Source: Hyphomicrobiales bacterium (GTDB lineage: Bacteria > Pseudomonadota > Alphaproteobacteria > Rhizobiales > Xanthobacteraceae). From it: 64,000 bases of DNA. Both the position numbers and the translations under genes were made by a program. A model generated the notes under the pieces. It was given only the letters and a program-made list of their open reading frames with translations. It had not been told where the DNA came from and made no database searches. Below, piece after piece: positions 63,401 through 64,000 of this stretch (position 1 is its first letter; each line of letters starts with the position of its first letter). The stretch lies in contig JADJPN010000002.1 of the NCBI GenBank assembly GCA_016713235.1, forward strand, positions 496,001 through 560,000. Direction: 5' to 3'.

Positions 63401-63664
63401 ATGGGTATTCTCTGGACCATCGTCATCGGTTTCGTCGCCGGCGTCGTCGCGAAGTTCATCATGCCGGGCGACAACGAGCCTTCGGGCTTCATCCTGACGA
63501 CGATTCTCGGAATCGTCGGCGCGTTTGTTGCGACCTGGCTCGGTCAGGCACTCGGATGGTATTCCGCGAGCCAAGGTGCGGGTTTCATTGGCGCCACTGT
63601 CGGCGCGATCCTCGTTCTCTTTGTCTACGGAATGATCGCAAAGCGCCGCGGGACGGGCGTCTGA
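63401..63664 (+). CDS. GlsB/YeaQ/YmgE family membrane protein
   Basis: An 87-residue protein with three helices and glycine-rich turns: GILWTIVIGFVAGVVAKFIM, PGDNEPSGFILTTILGIVGA and GFIGATVGAILVLFVYGMIA. This is the layout of the transglycosylase-associated/GlsB-YeaQ family, often linked to envelope stress. AAGGGAGATAAAC is the ribosome binding site. It pairs with the YidB-like gene 11 bases before it. Confidence 0.85.
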   Translation: MGILWTIVIGFVAGVVAKFIMPGDNEPSGFILTTILGIVGAFVATWLGQALGWYSASQGAGFIGATVGAILVLFVYGMIAKRRGTGV

Positions 63665-63690
63665 CGCCACAACGCATTCAACATCGGCAG

Positions 63691-63719
63691 AACCCCGGCC
63701 ATCGTGCCGGGGTTTTTGT
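63691..63719 (+). terminator. Terminator after the GlsB-like gene
   Basis: CCCCGGC (63693-63699) pairs with GCCGGGG (63706-63712), then TTTTTG. Confidence 0.9.
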
Positions 63720-63913
63720 TTGTCTTGAATCGAATGCGCGGCCTCTCGATCCGCCCCGGCTCACCGGCCGGTTTTTTGCGCGACGGATACGCGCGGTTTG
63801 CTGTCCCGACAGGCATTTTCAGCCGTTAACTGCTTGAACTGGCAGCGGAACCCGATTTTTGCCCTGATTGGGGCTAAGTTGTCTCGGGGGCGGATTCGGC
63901 GAGGGGATTACTG

Positions 63914-64000
63914 GTGTTCGCGCGTTTGTTTGGACCGCTTGTTGCGGGGCTGGTGCTTGTTTGCGCCGGCTGCACGACCTTCGATACCAACAGCGAGGAT
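63914..64000 (+). CDS. Start of a lipoprotein gene (3' part outside window)
   Basis: GTG at 63914, with GAGGGGA upstream, opens a frame of 29 codons to the window edge. The reading FARLFGPLVAGLVLVCAGCT is a lipoprotein signal peptide with lipobox CAGC. After the Cys come TTFDTNSED. No family can be named from so little. Between 63720 and 63913 I see nothing else. Confidence 0.5.
   Translation, partial: MFARLFGPLVAGLVLVCAGCTTFDTNSED

Overview
The window is chromosomal DNA of an alphaproteobacterium, most likely order Hyphomicrobiales (Rhizobiales) near the Bradyrhizobium/Afipia/Xanthobacteraceae group. This rests on GC-rich codon use, a fused cysNC, two tuf genes, the tRNA-Trp-secE-nusG-rplKAJL-rpoBC-rpsLG-fusA-tuf-S10-spc-alpha gene order, the acidic tail of L3 and 396-residue EF-Tu copies. 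The genus cannot be fixed from the sequence alone. No rRNA, insertion sequence, phage gene or CRISPR array is visible.

Region 1 (1-16794) is a surface-glycan locus. It holds three steps of CMP-pseudaminic acid synthesis (pseI cut by the window edge, pseG, pseF) with two methyltransferases between them, an MBOAT plus SGNH O-acyltransferase pair, a hexapeptide-repeat acetyltransferase, a sulfotransferase, a DUF4910-type aminopeptidase-like protein, a surface-carbohydrate glycosyltransferase-like protein, cysD-cysNC (which make the sulfate donor PAPS), an FkbM methyltransferase, a GT4 glycosyltransferase and another methyltransferase. Together they suggest an acylated, methylated and sulfated nonulosonic-acid glycan.

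Region 2 (16803-29202) is general: tRNA-Thr, a small exported protein, an MHS-type MFS transporter with a large extra loop, two unknown proteins, a DUF4212/sodium-solute symporter pair, three small membrane proteins, a KdpDE-like two-component pair without kdpABC, rlmB, tRNA-Tyr, a lipoprotein hydrolase, tRNA-Gly and a lipoprotein.

Region 3 (29226-62840) is the transcription/translation super-cluster: tuf copy 1, tRNA-Trp, secE, nusG, rplKA, rplJL, rpoBC, then two tandem small secreted paralogues, then rpsL-rpsG-fusA-tuf copy 2, S10, spc (with secY and adk) and alpha (rpsM-rpsK-rpoA-rplQ) operons. Leader structures are visible before rplK, rplJ, rpsL and rpsM. A yidB-like gene, a GlsB/YeaQ-type membrane protein and the start of a lipoprotein gene close the window.

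Data quality: at least 15 single-base indels and 2 in-frame stops interrupt 15 genes, including single-copy essential ones (rpoB, fusA, rplA, rplC, rplD, rplW, rpsC, rplX). Many lie in homopolymers and each is repaired by one base, giving normal protein lengths. They are best read as sequencing or assembly errors, so the affected genes are annotated at full corrected span.
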